Source of the DNA: Paragordius varius
Lineage: Eukaryota > Nematomorpha
Reading direction: 5' to 3'
Assembly (NCBI GenBank): GCA_964247055.1
Contig: OZ176051.1
Location: forward strand, 14,012,001-14,076,000
Length of the DNA: 64,000 bases
Positions 47,208-59,700 of the stretch are shown here, piece by piece. Each line of letters starts with the position of its first letter. The first letter of the stretch is position 1. The position numbers and the translations under genes are program-made. Below the pieces are notes generated by a model. It searched no databases. It saw only the letters and a list, made by a program, of their open reading frames with translations, and was not told where the DNA came from.

Positions 47208-49932
47208 CTGGCCCTGTCACGCTTCGCTGTGACGTAGTCTCACCGATAATAACTCCTAATAATTTGCAATAAATAGAGGTAATGGATATAAAAAAAACAT
47301 ATTTAAAAAAAGAATGTCTATAATTATTATTACGGGTTTTTACATAGGCTTAAATATTGTGTACTCGAAATTGACCATATTTTATTATTAATATTCAACT
47401 ATTATTGGATTTGATTTTCCTTTAACGACAGGGTTAAAAGTTTTATTTTAAATAGTGTTCACACAGCTGGAATCAAGTGATATAAAAAGTAAATCATTTG
47501 TGGATCCTTTTTAAAGGAAAGAAAAAATCCCCAGAAATGTGTTTAACTGATGTCGTATGGCTTCTTAAGTTTTTTGAAAATTAGCTCCAAACCACGCCAT
47601 TTTTGTATGGTGTCTCGTAAACCGGTAGCCCCCTACCCATAGACCTATATGGAAAAAGCGCCTAAAATATTTTGTCTCTATAAATATTTGATATCATCTT
47701 TGATATCATCTATCGGGTTTTTCGAAAAAATACCTCAACAGTAAATATCGTTATATGATGGCGTATTTTTAGGGTAAAAGCCCCAAATTAACGATTAATA
47801 ATAAAAACGCTCGACCTTAATTTTTACCTAGTTAAGGGTAATATTTCAAGCTTTTAATGAGCATATGGCTTCATGAATTTTCTGTAAATTAGCTCCAAAA
47901 CAACGTAATTTCTATATAGTGGCGCAGTTTTTGGCGGGTAGCTCCTCACCCAGAAGCAGGTATAAAAAAATAGTTGCGCAAAATCTTTGCCTTGATAAGG
48001 GGAATATCTGGAATTATTATGGATTCCATATGTTCCTATTAGTCGCATAGGTTTTGTAAAAATTTAGCTCCAAAGTGCTGTATGATGATGCAGTTTTAGG
48101 CGGGTAGCGCCCTATCCAGGGGCAAAAAAACGCTCAATTTAAATTTTTGCCTTAATTTGGGTAATACCTGAAATCATGATTGATTACATGTAACGAATTT
48201 TCGAAAAATTGCCTCAAAACCAAAAATTCTATGGTGACGCATTTTTTAGGAGGGCCTAATAAAGGTGTAATTTAATAAAACCGCCTTACTCAAATTTTTG
48301 CCTTTTTACGGGTGTATAAAAAAGCGTTGGGAAAATTTTTGCCTTTATATGGGAATATCTGAAATTATCATGGATTCCTAATGTTCCTATTATACTCATA
48401 GGTTTTCTGAGATTTGGCTCCAAAGGCATGCTGTATCGATAAGGTGACGCAGTTTTACGCGGGTAGCTCTCTAACCAGGGGTGAAACAAAAAAAACGCTC
48501 GATTAAAATTTTTGCCTTAATTCGGGTAATACTCGGAATCATGATTGTTTCCATATGCTCCTGTGGGATTTTCGAAAAATTGCCTTAAAACCAAAAAAAG
48601 TCATTCTATGGTCGCGCATCAACGGCCTAATTAAGGGGTAATTAAATTAAACCGCTCTACTTAAATTTTTGCCTTTTTACGGGTAATATTTCAGGCCCAT
48701 TAAACTCGTATGGCCTAATAAGTTTTTTAAAATTTGCCTCCAAAGTCACGCTGATATGGTAGCGCAGTTGTTGGCGGGTAGCCGCCTACCCAGAGAACAA
48801 TATAAAAAAGACATTCGATAAAATTGCCTTTATAAGGGAATACCTGGAATCATCATTTATTCCTTATGTTCTTAATAGTTTTTGGAAGAATGGCTTCAAA
48901 ACTAAATAAATCAATGATAGCCCATTTTTTAGGGCGTAAAGGGCCTAATTAAGGGCTAATTTAAAAAAACTGCTCAACTTAAATTTTTGCCTTGGTAATA
49001 TTTCAAGCCCTTATTATACTTATATGGCCTGATAAGTTTTTTGAAAATTAACTCCTAAACAACGCAATTTCGATATGGTAACGCAATTTTAGGGCGGTAG
49101 CTCCATACCCAGAGGCTGATACAAAAAAGGCGCTTGATTAAAATTTTTGCCTTTTTAGGAGAATACCTGGAATCATGATTGATTTCATATGCTCTCATTA
49201 GTTTTTGGAAAAATTGCCTCAAAATTAAAAAATCATTCTATTGCGGGGCATTTTTAGCCCATGAGGGGCATAATTAACGGCTAATTTTATAAAACCGTAC
49301 GACCTTAATTTTTGCCTTGCGGGGTAATATTTTAAGCACCTATTGAACTCATATGGCCGGATAGGTTTTCCAAAATTTAGCCCCAAAGTCACGCTATTTC
49401 GATATGACGGGTCAGTTTTTAGCGGGTATCTTTTCACCCAGCACCCTTTATAAAAGAAACGCAAGACTAAAATTTTTGCCTTTTAATAGTGAATACCTGA
49501 AATTCTCATTGTATTTTTACGGTCTCATACCTTGGACGAAAAATAAAATCAAAAAATTATTTTTGTGGACTTTGTTTTTTATAAAAAATGGCATTTTACG
49601 GGGGGAGTGGGTAAAATGAAGGCTTAAATTAAAAAAACGAGCCGACTATGTTCGACGCAATCGAAAAAAAGTAAAAAAAATATATTTGAAATCGAATAGT
49701 CCAATACGTTTTCCTGAAAATTGTCTCAAAGACACGATTTTTGTGGACTTATGTTTTCAAAAAACCGTTTTTTAAACGGGGTGCGCCCGAACTGGGAATT
49801 CAAAAGAGGGCGAAGCTATTGTCGGGGCATTCATTAATGATTATATTTTTTGACATTTTAATTTGAATAAGTCTACCGGTTTTCCGAAACAGATCACAAA
49901 GCCAGCATTATCCATTTTTATAAATATATAGA
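47208..49932 (-). mobile_element. Helitron-like non-autonomous element, copy H3 (copy B only)
   Basis: Inverted relative to H1 and H2. The + strand begins AGCTGGCCCTGTCACGCTTC and ends TTTTTATAAATATATAGA before a T. The hairpin GTCACGCTTCGCTGTGAC is intact. The interior repeats a 320-370 bp unit (phrases near 48,255, 48,625, 48,945 and 49,265). Copy A at about 7,013-7,030 is unfilled (TATATATAATAAAATA), consistent with insertion at A|T without target duplication. Confidence 0.8.
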
Positions 49933-51781
49933 TTAATAAAATAGTGTGTAAATAGTGTATAACGCTTAATAAAATAACTTTTCTCAGAGCTTAATTAATG
50001 AACTATTTTTTGATTAATGCAGCATTATTTTAAAAAATTACGGTCGTCCCAATTACAACTTAGGGTGAGTTGGTCAATATAAATATATTTCAAACTAAAT
50101 TTCAGTTTTCAAAATTGGTGAATGACAGTGTTGGAAATACCGACCTTATGAAAAATATTACACCACCATTAGCAGACCATTCTATAAAATTAATTAAAAT
50201 TGGCTTCTAAGGTCAATTAAATAAGCATTTTGATAATCCATATATTTTATTAATAAAGCGAAAAAATCACCTTGCACATATATTATTCTAAAACGCAAAA
50301 ATTTATACACTCACAATTCATGAATTTTTCATAATATTGGGGTATGTTTATTTTCCTGAAAATTTTGTAAAAAGTGCTCTTTTGAAAGTTATTTTATTTA
50401 CAATTTAAATATCAATCATTGTTCTCATGTATCTAAGAGCTTATTTAACAGTTTTGTGATTTCTAGAGTCTGAAATTACAACAGCTCCAAACGATTGAAA
50501 CGACAGGTGATAGTAAAATAAAAATATATCAAGTTTTTGCTGGTAAAATACAGCCCAAAAGTTTTAAAAGTTAATTCATATACATTTATTTCCTTGTTAC
50601 ATTAACCCTGAAAAGAATTTAATAAAACATTGGCTGTGAAAAAGTTTAGATGATTTTTTTACAATTTTACATTTTTTTAAAAAAAACACTATAATGCGCC
50701 TAAAAGGCTAAAGAAAGCATTTTTAAATTCGGCTAGATACCTTAAATACTTTGATATTCGAAAAACTACCCCTCAAGGTTTGGAGTGATACTGTACTGTT
50801 GAACCGAAAAGCATGAAAAGCTTTCGCTAACCTTCAATTCGAAACCGACTATGTATAAATCATTATATAATGATTTTATTTATTTTAAACATTCAATAAT
50901 ATGCATATGTGCAATTTTATGATTGTGTTAGATGATTTTTTTGTTTACTTTTAACATCAAGTGCTGGCTGGTATAATCCATCAAACATTACTAATTTTTG
51001 GTTTAATATGCATATAAAATGGATAAACCATTCACATAAAAAATGGGAAAATATATTTAATGAAAATCTCAACACATAACCAAAATAACAATTTTAATTG
51101 AACAAAAATATAAATTTTAAATCGTGTTAATTTTCATACCAATTTCAACTATAACAATTTAATAATAATATTTACTATCTGCATACCCTTGGGCAAGAAC
51201 ATTATCTCACCCTTTCTCGCACGCACAGATTCGATAAATCTTGAATTTATCAAAACTCTCTCCCCAAATACTTTGCCCTTTAAACTAGATGACTGGCAAT
51301 CATTTAATTAGATAAGTAAATCTATACAATTTGCACTTCAAGAGTGCCTTGAACACTTCAAGTTGTTAGTGTGGATTCAACTATAACTGCCTTTATTTTT
51401 ATTTTTTATATATTATGTATTTACTCATTTAAAATTTATATTTTTCAACTCACCTTTTTGTTTCAATGTAGTTTATATATTTGAACAATATTATTGACCT
51501 ATAACTGTTTTTATTAAAAGATTTTAAATAAACCATAAAATTTAAATATTTTTCAATTACTTCTTGAAATCTTTTTTATATTAGAATTTTTAATAAATCA
51601 ATAAAATACGGTTTGTAAATGAAAAGCAGATAATGATTTAAAAGTTAGGTTAAATAAAGAGAATTTTAACAGTGTTATAAGATGAAAGGTATAAATGTTT
51701 AAATATTAAAGTCACTCTTAATATGAAGAACCAACTAGTAAATGTGCAAATACACTCTTGAAGTGCAAATGATATAAATTA

Positions 51782-52915
51782 CACTAGTCGACAAATTTGG
51801 ACATTTTTAAGCACCACCACTCAACCTTTTTAAATTATGACTAATTTCAGTGTTTTAAAACCGAATTTGAAAAAAATTTTGATCCCGCCAATCAGAATTT
51901 TGAAATATTATAGGTTTTTCAATTTTTCAAAAACAAGAGAAAATCGAGAGAAAATCAAATATAACTTTATAATAAAATGTTATTATATTATAAACTTAAT
52001 ATCATTTAATAAAGCGTTTTAAACTCTATCTTTTGAATATAAATATGTCATTTAAATATCAGAGGGAAAAAAATAGTACGGACTTAAACGTCAAAATTTA
52101 GTCCTTTTCTTTCAAGTGAATTTTTAATACGTATAAAAAATTTTTAAAAAAATACTAAAAAAGGGATTCTATGGTTTAAACCTTCGGCTTTCAGATAGGC
52201 TATATTTATTTGTTAGTTTTCGTTCTTTCGAGTACTTATTAAACTTTTTCTCTTGAGTTGGTTCTTATAAAAAATTCTTTATTTATACCTAGTGGATATA
52301 CCTTATTTTTTTAAATTATTGGTTGTTTTGTATTTTGAATTTCAGATGGATGTTGTTTAGCCACATTTAGTAGAATTTACTGTTATGGGGTTGGACCATT
52401 TGTATTTACCTAATTTATATTCAATTTAATTGTATTTATCTAACTTTATTCTGTAAATTGGTTAATTTAACATGTCAATTTGCCTGGATTTTGCTTGCAA
52501 GTCTCTCTTATCGGACTTTACGATTACTTATTGTTATCTTTGCCATATCTGGCATAATTGGATCGCTTGGGGGATATGCAGAACTTGTGCAGCCGCCCGG
52601 ATCTATCACACTATAAATAAGCCCCTTTTAGATTTTTAATACTTTGGCTCTTAGCTTGTTTAGTATCTTATTTAATGCCTAGAATTTGTTATCCATGCAT
52701 GAAAAATTACTTGTATCGACTTGCTTGTTTGAATATTTAAACATATGTACACGAGGAATGATTGTTATTTTTGAATTAAATACAAATTTAAAAATTAGAT
52801 TTTGGAAAAATCCTATTGGTGGCCTCAATTTTCTTTTTTGTTTTGGCCTATCCATGCCATTAGGTATCAGAAAATGCAAAAATAATGGGGTGGTGCAAAA
52901 CCTTGTTGATCAGTG
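51782..52915. mobile_element. CACTA-like non-autonomous element, family 2, copy 1
   Basis: Ends CACTAGTCGACAAATTTGGA and TTGTTGATCAGTG, 3-bp duplication TTA on both sides (51,779-51,781 and 52,916-52,918). Nearly identical over its whole length to 61,179-62,317. It sits where copy B stops matching copy A. Confidence 0.85.
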
Positions 52916-53099
52916 TTATATATAATTTAACTAAACCACGCTGATATTAAATCGTCTTCACACAATTATCAATAAATAGTTGGCCGCAAAAAAATTTTTT
53001 TTAAAATTGTCGATTTTTCAATTAACATTTCGATTAAAATTGCGGTATTGAAATACCCCAATTTTTAGGTTGATGTTTTTGAAAACTACTGAAATTTAG

Positions 53100-53720
53100 T
53101 TTTGGAAAAAAAGATCCGTCCGTATCAAACCACTTGGACGCCATTTTATTTTACATTATTTTTGCAAAATACATGTTTAACATATGTTATAAAGAATTTC
53201 GAACTTGGTGATGCAATTATATACATCAAATAAACTGACCAGATGTTTCACATGCCGACCTTATGGAAAATATTAAAACAAACTTTTGCCTAATTTTAAC
53301 TGACCTCTGGGCTCATGTATAAAGGCAGTAAAAATTATCCAATAAATTTTGATAATAGATGATGATGGGAAAAGATTACTTAGCACACATCTCATACTAC
53401 ACAGATCAATTAATGAAAAACTCAAAAATTAATGCATCAAAAAAGCTTTTTTTCCAAACCTTCAATTGAAAAACGACTACGCATAAATCAATCATGATAT
53501 AAATTATAAAATTTTTTGGATGTAAAACATTTAATATGCATATAAATTGCGTAAGAACTTCGTGTGAACTTTAAACATCAACTGCTGGTTAATAGTTGCA
53601 TTAAACATCTGAACCCTGGTGTAATTTGTAGATAACGGATATCTGAATAAATTTCATAAAATATTTTAAGATTAAATGTTTTAAAAAAATTTAGATAATC
53701 AATTTCAAGCTGATTTGCCT
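53100..53720. repeat. Third, diverged copy of M13 downstream flank
   Basis: Phrases such as ATGCCGACCTTATGGAAAAT, TTTTGATAATAGATGATG, ACGACTACGCATAAATCA and AACATTTAATATGCATATAA line up in order with 7,207-7,350 and 7,960-9,080 of copy A and with the copy B equivalents. The interval is shortened and more diverged. No exon is seen. Confidence 0.55.
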
Positions 53721-54364
53721 TTAAAAATAGATAGCCTACGATCAAATCATTCAATTGGCTCAGAAGCAAAAACGAATGTTATATTTAATTGTCTTCAACA
53801 CCGTATTATGATATAAATTATTTGAAGCCTAATTTAGTAGAATTCACAGTATTGTCGGAATTTTTTCTTTAAATTAGATTTTCTTATTATAAAAATAATA
53901 CAACCAAAATATTAACATTTGTAAATCAAATAATTGATTATAAATTGCCAAATGTATAGTGAAAGAAAGATAGTATCGCCTAATAAATAAAACAAAAAGT
54001 ATAAGTACAAAGGTATATAATGACTGTTAAATTAAGTGTGGCATCTATTTATTTAACTTTAAAAAATTTTTGCACCAAGCAATTCGTTGGTAAACTGCTT
54101 CTCAGTCTGAAAATATAAAACTAAGGTTAAAAAAACTGCTTTCAACGGAGATCTATATATACGAAAATATGTATTATAAATAACCTTGAGTTATAAATAT
54201 TAGTTTTTTTAGAACAGCCGAATCACCCAAAATTCAGAGAGTGCTAATATTATATTAGGCGCTTAGTTTTAGGTTTGAAGTTTTAAGTATGTGATTTGTA
54301 GTAGTAAATAAAATTTGAATAATAAAATAAAATTTTTATAATCAAAATCATATGGAAACAAGTA
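53721..54364. other. No gene seen
   Basis: A+T-rich DNA without a recognised element or coding region. Confidence 0.5.
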
Positions 54365-54587
54365 ATTAAGAGGGAGGAACCGGAAGCGGGTTAGTTTCTT
54401 AAAATTTATAGATAAAACCCGAGGGGTTCCTGAATTTTGAAATCGGTACCGGGGTGGTTGCCGGGGAAGTGACACCGGAACCGCCTTGCTTCCATCCCAA
54501 TGGAACCGGTTCTTGTTAAAATCACAGGAACCGAGTTCCAGTTCCATGCGGTTCCAGTTCCAAGTCCCGATATATATATATATATAT
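54365..54587. repeat. GC-rich block with GGTTCC repeats and a TA run
   Basis: The block contains many GGTTCC/GGAACC steps (ATGCGGTTCCAGTTCC and similar) and ends in TA repeats at about 54,570-54,587. Its composition contrasts sharply with its surroundings, suggesting a mobile-element fragment of unknown family. Confidence 0.55.
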
Positions 54588-54925
54588 GATAATTTTGCCA
54601 ACAGTGTTTGGAAAATTTTGTATAATTCTTTTTAAAAGAGTGTATGGCATTTGGGACAAAAATTCTTATTACTTATCATCCGTAGTTTAAAAATGTGAAA
54701 TGAATCGACAAAATACTAATGTCGCAATATGTTTGAGTTATAAATATACAGTAAAAAACAGAATATAATTTAATATATTAAGCATAATCACACTGCAAAA
54801 GTAAAAACCAAGCAAACTATCCAGAATATTTACGCATAATTTCATTGAGACAATTGCAATTCGGTGATCGATTCTTCTGGTTAAAATGGTGTAAAATATT
54901 GGCAAATTACGGAATCGGATACATC

Positions 54926-57864
54926 TTATAGTGTGGAGGGAATCCAATTTGGCTTATTATCTTTATCGAGTAGCACTACAAAAAAACAGTGTGATATATA
55001 TGTTATGGAATAGGTATAAGGTTGGTTAATTTTGCGAAACATTTCTGCAAAATAAATTTATAGATAAAACATATTTATTAGCCCTGACGCCTTCGATAAA
55101 ATCGTGTGCACGGGTGCAACGACACACTAATCGAAATTCATGGATTAAGTCAGCAAGGCTCCAATCCTGAGCTCTACTGTCGCACAGCAGTTTGAATGTT
55201 AGCTAAAAAACATATATACTTATTTCTAAATTATTTCATTTTTAGTACAAAAAATGTATTAAAGAAACTTTCAATGAAGTGGGTGACAGTTTAGAGGAGG
55301 AATTGACAGAATCTTCGTTGGACTCTAAGCCAAAAGAATTGATTGCCGAGGGGCCCAGGATAGATTTTATTTCCTTGGGGGAACGATGATAGCATTCTTT
55401 AATGTAAGAAATACATTTATCAAAGGAAGTTTTATTGGCATGGTTTGGGTCGGTAAACTGAACAGGATCAAAAAGTTTTTTGATCAACTCTAAATTTTGA
55501 GGGTTTAGTGTTAGGTGTTTTGATGATAATGTGTTATCTGTTCGAGTAGGTTTTGCGAGTTTAACGGACTAAAAATAAATGGTTTGAAAAAAATAGGTTT
55601 ATTAAAGAATATTAAGCTATTTCGGTAAAAAATTATGACATAGTTTTAACTTTTTCATGATAATCGCAAAGGATCTCATTGAGATTTTCCTCATTTAGCG
55701 TGTCGTTAGATAGTAAAAATTCTTCCTCAAATTTGGTGACCTTTACAGAAAAAATTTAAATATAGAATGTTAATAAATAAATGTCTAAAACGTATTAAGG
55801 TGTATTGTTAACGAACATGAAAAAAACGGTTTCAAAAATGATGAAATTTTACATATTGTGGAACCAAGTAATGCGTAGCTATGCCAGAAGTAAAGACATC
55901 AATACCCTTCAATCGCTGACCCGTTAGCCCAAGGAAGATACCCAAATTATGAGGTAGTTTTGGCAAAAAATAGGAACTACCGACATCAGGAAACAAACCT
56001 ATGTAATAAACAATTTATTTTCAAAACTGAAGATGTGAGTGGTAGCTAAACAAAAAAAATATATTCTATAAAACATTTTTGGTTAATAAATGTATAAAAA
56101 ATTTCCGATGACTCGTTATAAGTAATGAGATATAAGAGTAAATTAACGAAAATAAACCGAAAATAGAATATTAAATAATTATACTAACTGATAAAACAAA
56201 GTCATATGTGAAACTGTTTGTCAATAGTAATCGCAGACTATTTTGGTCTTTTATTTGACGGTTTTCCCATACATATATCAATATAGTATAGAACACTAGC
56301 AATAAATTTCTGCCAATCGAGTTTTTTGCATTTTCTGCTATTTACTAACATTTTAACAGTAAATCTAACATTTATAATTATGCGCCTCTTTATCAAAATT
56401 TTACTAAAAATGTCTCTTTTTAGAAATAAACAACAAATGCCCATTTGTAATATATCATGCGAAGTATTTAAACTATAAAATGTTTATTAATATGTTTTAC
56501 ATATCGGACATAACCCGCGAAACGAGATCGTTTTTCTTAATTAATATATTTTTATATTAATGGATCAAAATAGCTAAAACTTTGTGTAGATGGCAATGAA
56601 TGTCTAAAAAGATAACACAAGAAAGTTTTTTCGATTAAAACAACTATTTATCGCTTTTATATAATTTAAAACAGCCATTTTTAAATGTTTGTTTTAAAAA
56701 ATTACCATCTTATCAATATTAAATTTTCTTTAGAAGGCCTATAAATTCAAAATTTCAAACACTAGAAATCAAATAGGTATTCAAAATGTTTTTTGGCCAT
56801 TATGTTATAAATTTACAGTTATATATATGCATTTTAGTATCCACTAGGTAAAAAATTATGGTAATAATTTTTATTAATAAAGAACCAAAAGCTTTTATGT
56901 AACCCTTATAATTCTATTAAAATTAATTTATGATTTTAAAATTAGTTTGTCTATGAAAATTTTTGACTTATTTAAGAGTGGAAAATTTTGACCATATAAA
57001 GCCAAGTAACTTTTACCTCAGATTGTTTTAAATGACAGACTACCGTTTTCAGTCTTTCGGGTTACGAATGATATAAAATACACGACTCTATATTTTAATC
57101 GGGGCCAAAAAATTCGATAAAACATAATAAAAAAATTCTTAGGTGTTGGGCCATTTTTTCATATACTACTATTTATGTACTTTAATGAAATGTTGTCTAG
57201 TGTATTTTTGCATAAATTTTATGAATGTTAAATAAAAAACCAATAGCCGTTTCCGGCATGGCGAAAAAGGTAGAGTCAATCGCAATCCGATGAGAACTGT
57301 GAACAGAAAGGCCCACGCCTCCACCCATAGTAATCCCATTTAAAAAGGCGATGTAAGGTTTTTTATAATTGGCCAAATCAGAAATAACTAGTATAAATGT
57401 TGGTGATTGCATTATATTTTAAGGTAAATATTCTCTTCAAAATACATTATTATTGTTAATTCTAAAAAACGATAAAAAATGATTATATTTGAAGATGCAT
57501 ATAAGGTAAAGATGATAATTTTTTTATCAATTTCATAATTCAGGGTATACTGCTTTCCAAAAGATCATCTGCCGCTTCATAATTTTTTGACTCGGATATT
57601 TGTTTAGTAACAGATAAGTATTACTAAAAGTTACTTTTAAGATCTCCTCCCGAACAAAAGGCACGACCCCCTTTACTTTTAATATATACCATATCAACAG
57701 AATTATCGGATTTCCACTTCTTTTATAATAAAGTATTGCATTACCAATAAATTTTTATAGATAAGTTGAGCCATAGGTAATGTTAAAGCATTTAAAGTAA
57801 TAACATTGTTTAATCTAATACCTCCAATTTTATTTAAATTATTAAAAACAACTGGACTTGGCAT
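54926..57864 (-). CDS. HIBCH: 3-hydroxyisobutyryl-CoA hydrolase
   Basis: HIBCH hydrolyses 3-hydroxyisobutyryl-CoA in mitochondrial valine breakdown. Nine exons on the minus strand: 57745-57864 (ATG at 57,864), 57635-57719, 57551-57590, 57241-57387, 55853-55998, 55651-55740, 55249-55568, 55071-55202 and 54926-54975, about 375 residues. Family signatures in order: [48 protein letters not shown] (oxyanion hole), FAMPETAIG joined to [14 protein letters not shown] (catalytic Glu and Asp present), [29 protein letters not shown] and [13 protein letters not shown]. The stop comes where the family continues about 15 residues. Small slips occur at an A4 run (57,635-57,638) and a T6 run (55,249-55,254), and the last junction is unclear. 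Introns are 25, 44, 163, 1242, 112, 82, 46 and about 95 bp. No mitochondrial presequence is evident at this start. Confidence 0.85.
56294..57202. mobile_element. CACTA-like non-autonomous element, family 1, in HIBCH intron
   Basis: Ends CACTAGCAATAAATTTCTGC and TTGTCTAGTG. The interior matches 12,354-13,466 in order but with deletions. The flanking triplets (GAA and TAT) do not match, so this copy is older or its flanks have decayed. It makes up most of the 1.24-kb HIBCH intron 4. Confidence 0.75.
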
Positions 57865-58970
57865 GTACCAAACAACCAAATAATTTACAGTTGTTAGTAA
57901 AATAAGTCCATAAAATTAATACCAAATATAAATCCAAAAAATCGACTGCAAATCTAAAATAAACACATATTATATTTGTATAAAAATCCAAACAGCTAAC
58001 ATTTTTTTTGGAATGAAGGATTTAGCTTTCATCGAAAAAATTTGCGCAATTTTCCCATTTTTTGATATGGAGCTTTTACCATAAAAGTGTAAATAACTTT
58101 CCTATATCACTCGTAAGGGCTAAAATCAAAAGGACCACCCGGATACATTTTCCTATCAGAATATATATTTTCACCAGGTTTTTTATACCCCCGGATTTGG
58201 ACGCAGTATTATTATATATACAAAAATTTTTAACATTCTTTTTTGGCTTACTGAGGGTTAACAAATTAGCATGGTGTCAAAAAATGTTCCTAATTACAAA
58301 TACGTATAAAACCGCAATTATAACATTTTATGACAGTTTGAGGTAGTTTTATATTTCAGGGCGATAATTTGAATAGCTTAAAAACATTAATCCTTATTTA
58401 AAATTATGCTTTCTGTATCTTTTAGGCGTTTTATACAAATAAATTATTAATAATTTCAAATAGATCCTCAACTCAAACTTTGTCGGGCCATTTTTTTATA
58501 TTACTAAAACAATAGGCAAATAAATATGTATTATATACAAAAAACGAATAAATAATTAACTTTAGCACGCTTTCATTTTAACCATTTCTTGATTTTAAAC
58601 AGCTTTTTAGTTTTGTTAATGTAACTTTTTCTATATATATTTCTGGTAAAAATAACTACATGTCTAAGGGTCAACATGAAGTGTTTTTAGTAAAATTTGT
58701 AAAGGATTACACCTAAAAAATAATAGGTCCTTAGATGATTGCGCAAATGTGAAATACACCAGGTGTATTAATCAGTTTATACCGGTTAAACAGAGAGAAA
58801 ACGGAAAATACCTAGATGGTTAATTTAATAAATACCCTATTCTGTTGATCCGACAATTAACGACTTATTTTTATCATTCTAGTTAATTGTTTTCTGGCAG
58901 AAACATATGTTGAAATATTCTATCGAAATGTTAAACATTGTTAAAAAATAAAAGTTGTTATTCATGTGAA
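57865..58970. other. Upstream region of HIBCH; no other gene seen
   Basis: This should hold the HIBCH promoter. Open frames at 58,062-58,346 (+) and 58,076-58,264 (-) overlap, look like nothing known and are probably chance. Confidence 0.5.
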
Positions 58971-59700
58971 AGGGTATGGGCACTCTGGCAGTGTACAACT
59001 GCGAGAACGATAAAGTATAAGAGTAATACGATGATCCTACTTAAAAACAAAGCTCAAAAGCAGGATCCTAAAAAACATTCAATTGAAGTCTACGAAAATG
59101 GAAAAGATTAAAAAATTCGGTAAATGAATATCATACAATTTGACTAAATGTCTAATAAATCGCAAAGGGACTTGTAAAATCCTGGACCACAAAAGTTTGT
59201 ATTGAATTAAAACGGGTGATGACTAATGGATCTTTTTAATAAATCTAAAGCATGGCTTTCATCTTGTCAATCCGCTCCGTCCACACTAATATCAAATTTT
59301 TTTGGGAAACCATGCGCTGTGTTTTGTGGGATAGACCGGTATGTGCCATAAACATACCCGTGAAGTTAAAACGAACACTCTCGTTAACAATTACTTAATT
59401 AAATTGATGCATTCTAATTGAAAAACAACCGTAATGGGTCAGAACACATGGCAAATTGTTCATGAGATTATTTCATAAACAGCGAAACCAGGAACTACAC
59501 CTTAAAACTTTTTCAACGGGAATCTGAACTATCCTGACCTGGCGCCATTTCCCAAACAATTGGCTTCAATGAGGCCCACCCTCGCAAAGTAGCACTTCAG
59601 TCATTCGAGACATCTTAAAATTGGGTTAGCCGTAAAATTCAATCTTTTTTTTGGCCCCGCATTTATATAACTGATAGATAAGCGATATGTGTGGACGCAG
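58971..59700 (+). pseudogene. mariner transposase relic
   Basis: Plus-strand fragments resemble mariner transposase: KFGKWIPYNLT-like before the first catalytic Asp, then LNYPDLAPFPKQLASMRPTL, matching the N-Y-S-P-D-L-A-P-x-D-Y motif, then SHSRHLKIGLAVKFNLFF. Stops and frame changes throughout. It is diverged from the relics in the M13 introns. Confidence 0.6.

Larger units (their letters stand above)
39077..51781 (+). repeat. Segmental duplication, copy B
   Basis: Direct copy of 1-9,916. It is longer because of insertions absent from A: a MITE pair at 42,388-42,712, an RTE LINE at 42,922-44,310 and a Helitron-like element at 47,208-49,932. The stretch 45,749-47,207, 49,933-50,862 and 50,866-51,781 is non-coding flank with no gene seen. 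Confidence 0.95.

Noticed and set aside
51837-52022. 61-codon open frame shared by both CACTA family 2 elements
   Set aside because: The differences between copies are mostly amino-acid changing and the frame has no known motif. Conservation is explained by recent common origin of the elements.
57197-57412. HIBCH reading frame continuing past PETAIG as FLFNIHK
   Set aside because: The frame runs into the intron. A GT donor at 57,240 joins in phase to 55,998, restoring the conserved LFPDVG.
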